From Euwallacea fornicatus (lineage: Eukaryota > Arthropoda > Insecta > Coleoptera > Curculionidae), in the NCBI RefSeq assembly GCF_040115645.1, contig NW_027096016.1, forward strand, positions 682,001 to 746,000: 64,000 bases of DNA, read 5' to 3'. The notes under the pieces are model-generated. The model was not told where the DNA came from. It worked only from the letters and a program-made list of their open reading frames with translations, and ran no database searches. A program made the translations under genes and the position numbers. This document shows positions 63,801-64,000 of the stretch, piece by piece; positions within the stretch are counted from its first letter, which is position 1, and each line of letters opens with the position of its first letter.

Positions 63801-64000
63801 ATTTTGAATATGTCACAACACCTCATGATTGCATCTTGTTGAATTTCCAAGAAAAATAGTTCTTTATGTGCTCAAACACATAACTTTTGTGACTTTTCCA
63901 ATTTTGAAGCTCGATAACTTTGGCAAATGTGGACCAAATTTGTTATCCAAAGTGTCAAATTAATCAGCTCGACGAGATTTTGAATATGTCACAACACCTC
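60815..64000 (+). repeat. Tail of mixed monomers, ending in a long-range copy
   Basis: Monomer types from the preceding 22-unit continue (GATTACTTTGG, CAATTCATG, AAGAAAAGTAG, ATGACATAAC). Private changes include AAAACGACAC (about 61343) and GACCACATTTG (about 63229). From about 63260 to the window end the order and the rare TTTGCTAAAC (63587) match 50764-51504. The array runs on past the window. Confidence 0.78.

Larger units (their letters stand above)
1..64000 (+). repeat. 176-bp satellite array, 363 full monomers plus a partial one
   Basis: The motif TTGTGAC (or its variant TTGTTAC) recurs every 176 bp from position 1 to 63887, always in the same orientation. Between these points the phase shifts by only a net -2 bases, explained by four visible single-base indels. 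Monomers differ by a modest set of recurring variants, for example CCAATTTTG versus CAAACTTTG, TAACTTTGG versus TAGCTTCGG, and TTAACC, TTAAAC, TTATCC or TTACAC before AAAG. Base composition is about one third G+C. No unique DNA, transposon or gene interrupts it. Satellites of this size and organisation commonly underlie centromeres in plants and other eukaryotes. I infer such a role from architecture only and cannot name the family or species. Confidence 0.98.

Noticed and set aside
1..64000. CRISPR array
   Set aside because: There is no alternation of short repeats with unique spacers. The full 176-bp unit repeats and all parts are similar.
1..64000. Known named family such as human alpha satellite (171 bp) or Arabidopsis 178-bp repeat
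   Set aside because: Length is close but the sequence does not resemble what I know of those monomers. Without a database search I leave the family unnamed.

Overview
The whole 64 kb window is one uninterrupted head-to-tail satellite DNA array. The monomer is 176 bp and about 34% G+C (60 of 176 bases in a monomer I counted by hand). If the monomer is taken to start at its TTGTGAC motif, position 1 opens a monomer and the last start is at 63887. That gives 363 complete monomers plus a 114-bp partial one. I found no gene, RNA gene, transposon, CRISPR array or inverted segment. The array drifts out of its 176-bp phase by only a net -2 bases (one 1-base insertion near 15244, three 1-base deletions near 30878, 34750 and 37037), so nothing of any length interrupts it.

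The organism is a eukaryote. A nucleosome-sized, AT-rich monomer in megabase-type head-to-tail arrays with higher-order repeats (HORs) is typical of centromeric or pericentromeric satellites, especially in plants. I do not recognise the monomer as a named family, so the species and the centromeric role remain inference. No CENP-B box is visible. The monomer does carry several short dyad symmetries.

Layout: (1) 1-13993 is a left domain of HOR copies offset by 30-33 and then 20 monomers, with a 3-monomer (528 bp) sub-unit. Its marker variants (TTGTTAC, CAGAATTGC, the palindrome TTTCCATGGAAA) fade out to the right. (2) 13994-15489 is a short zone unusually rich in private mutations. (3) 15490-27735 is a cascade of tandem duplications of 9, 23, 10 and 2 monomers, in that order along the array. 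(4) 27126-50354 holds five successive copies of a long HOR with 32, 29, 26, 19 and 26 monomers, differing by gain or loss of whole monomers. (5) 50355-60814 holds 16-monomer and 22-monomer duplications. (6) 60815-64000 is a tail whose last 741 bases repeat 50764-51504, 12,496 bp (71 monomers) away.

Nothing here works as a set of genes. The content is a record of unequal exchange and segmental amplification inside a satellite array. Short ATG-to-stop stretches of 61-68 codons exist but are by-products of the repeat.
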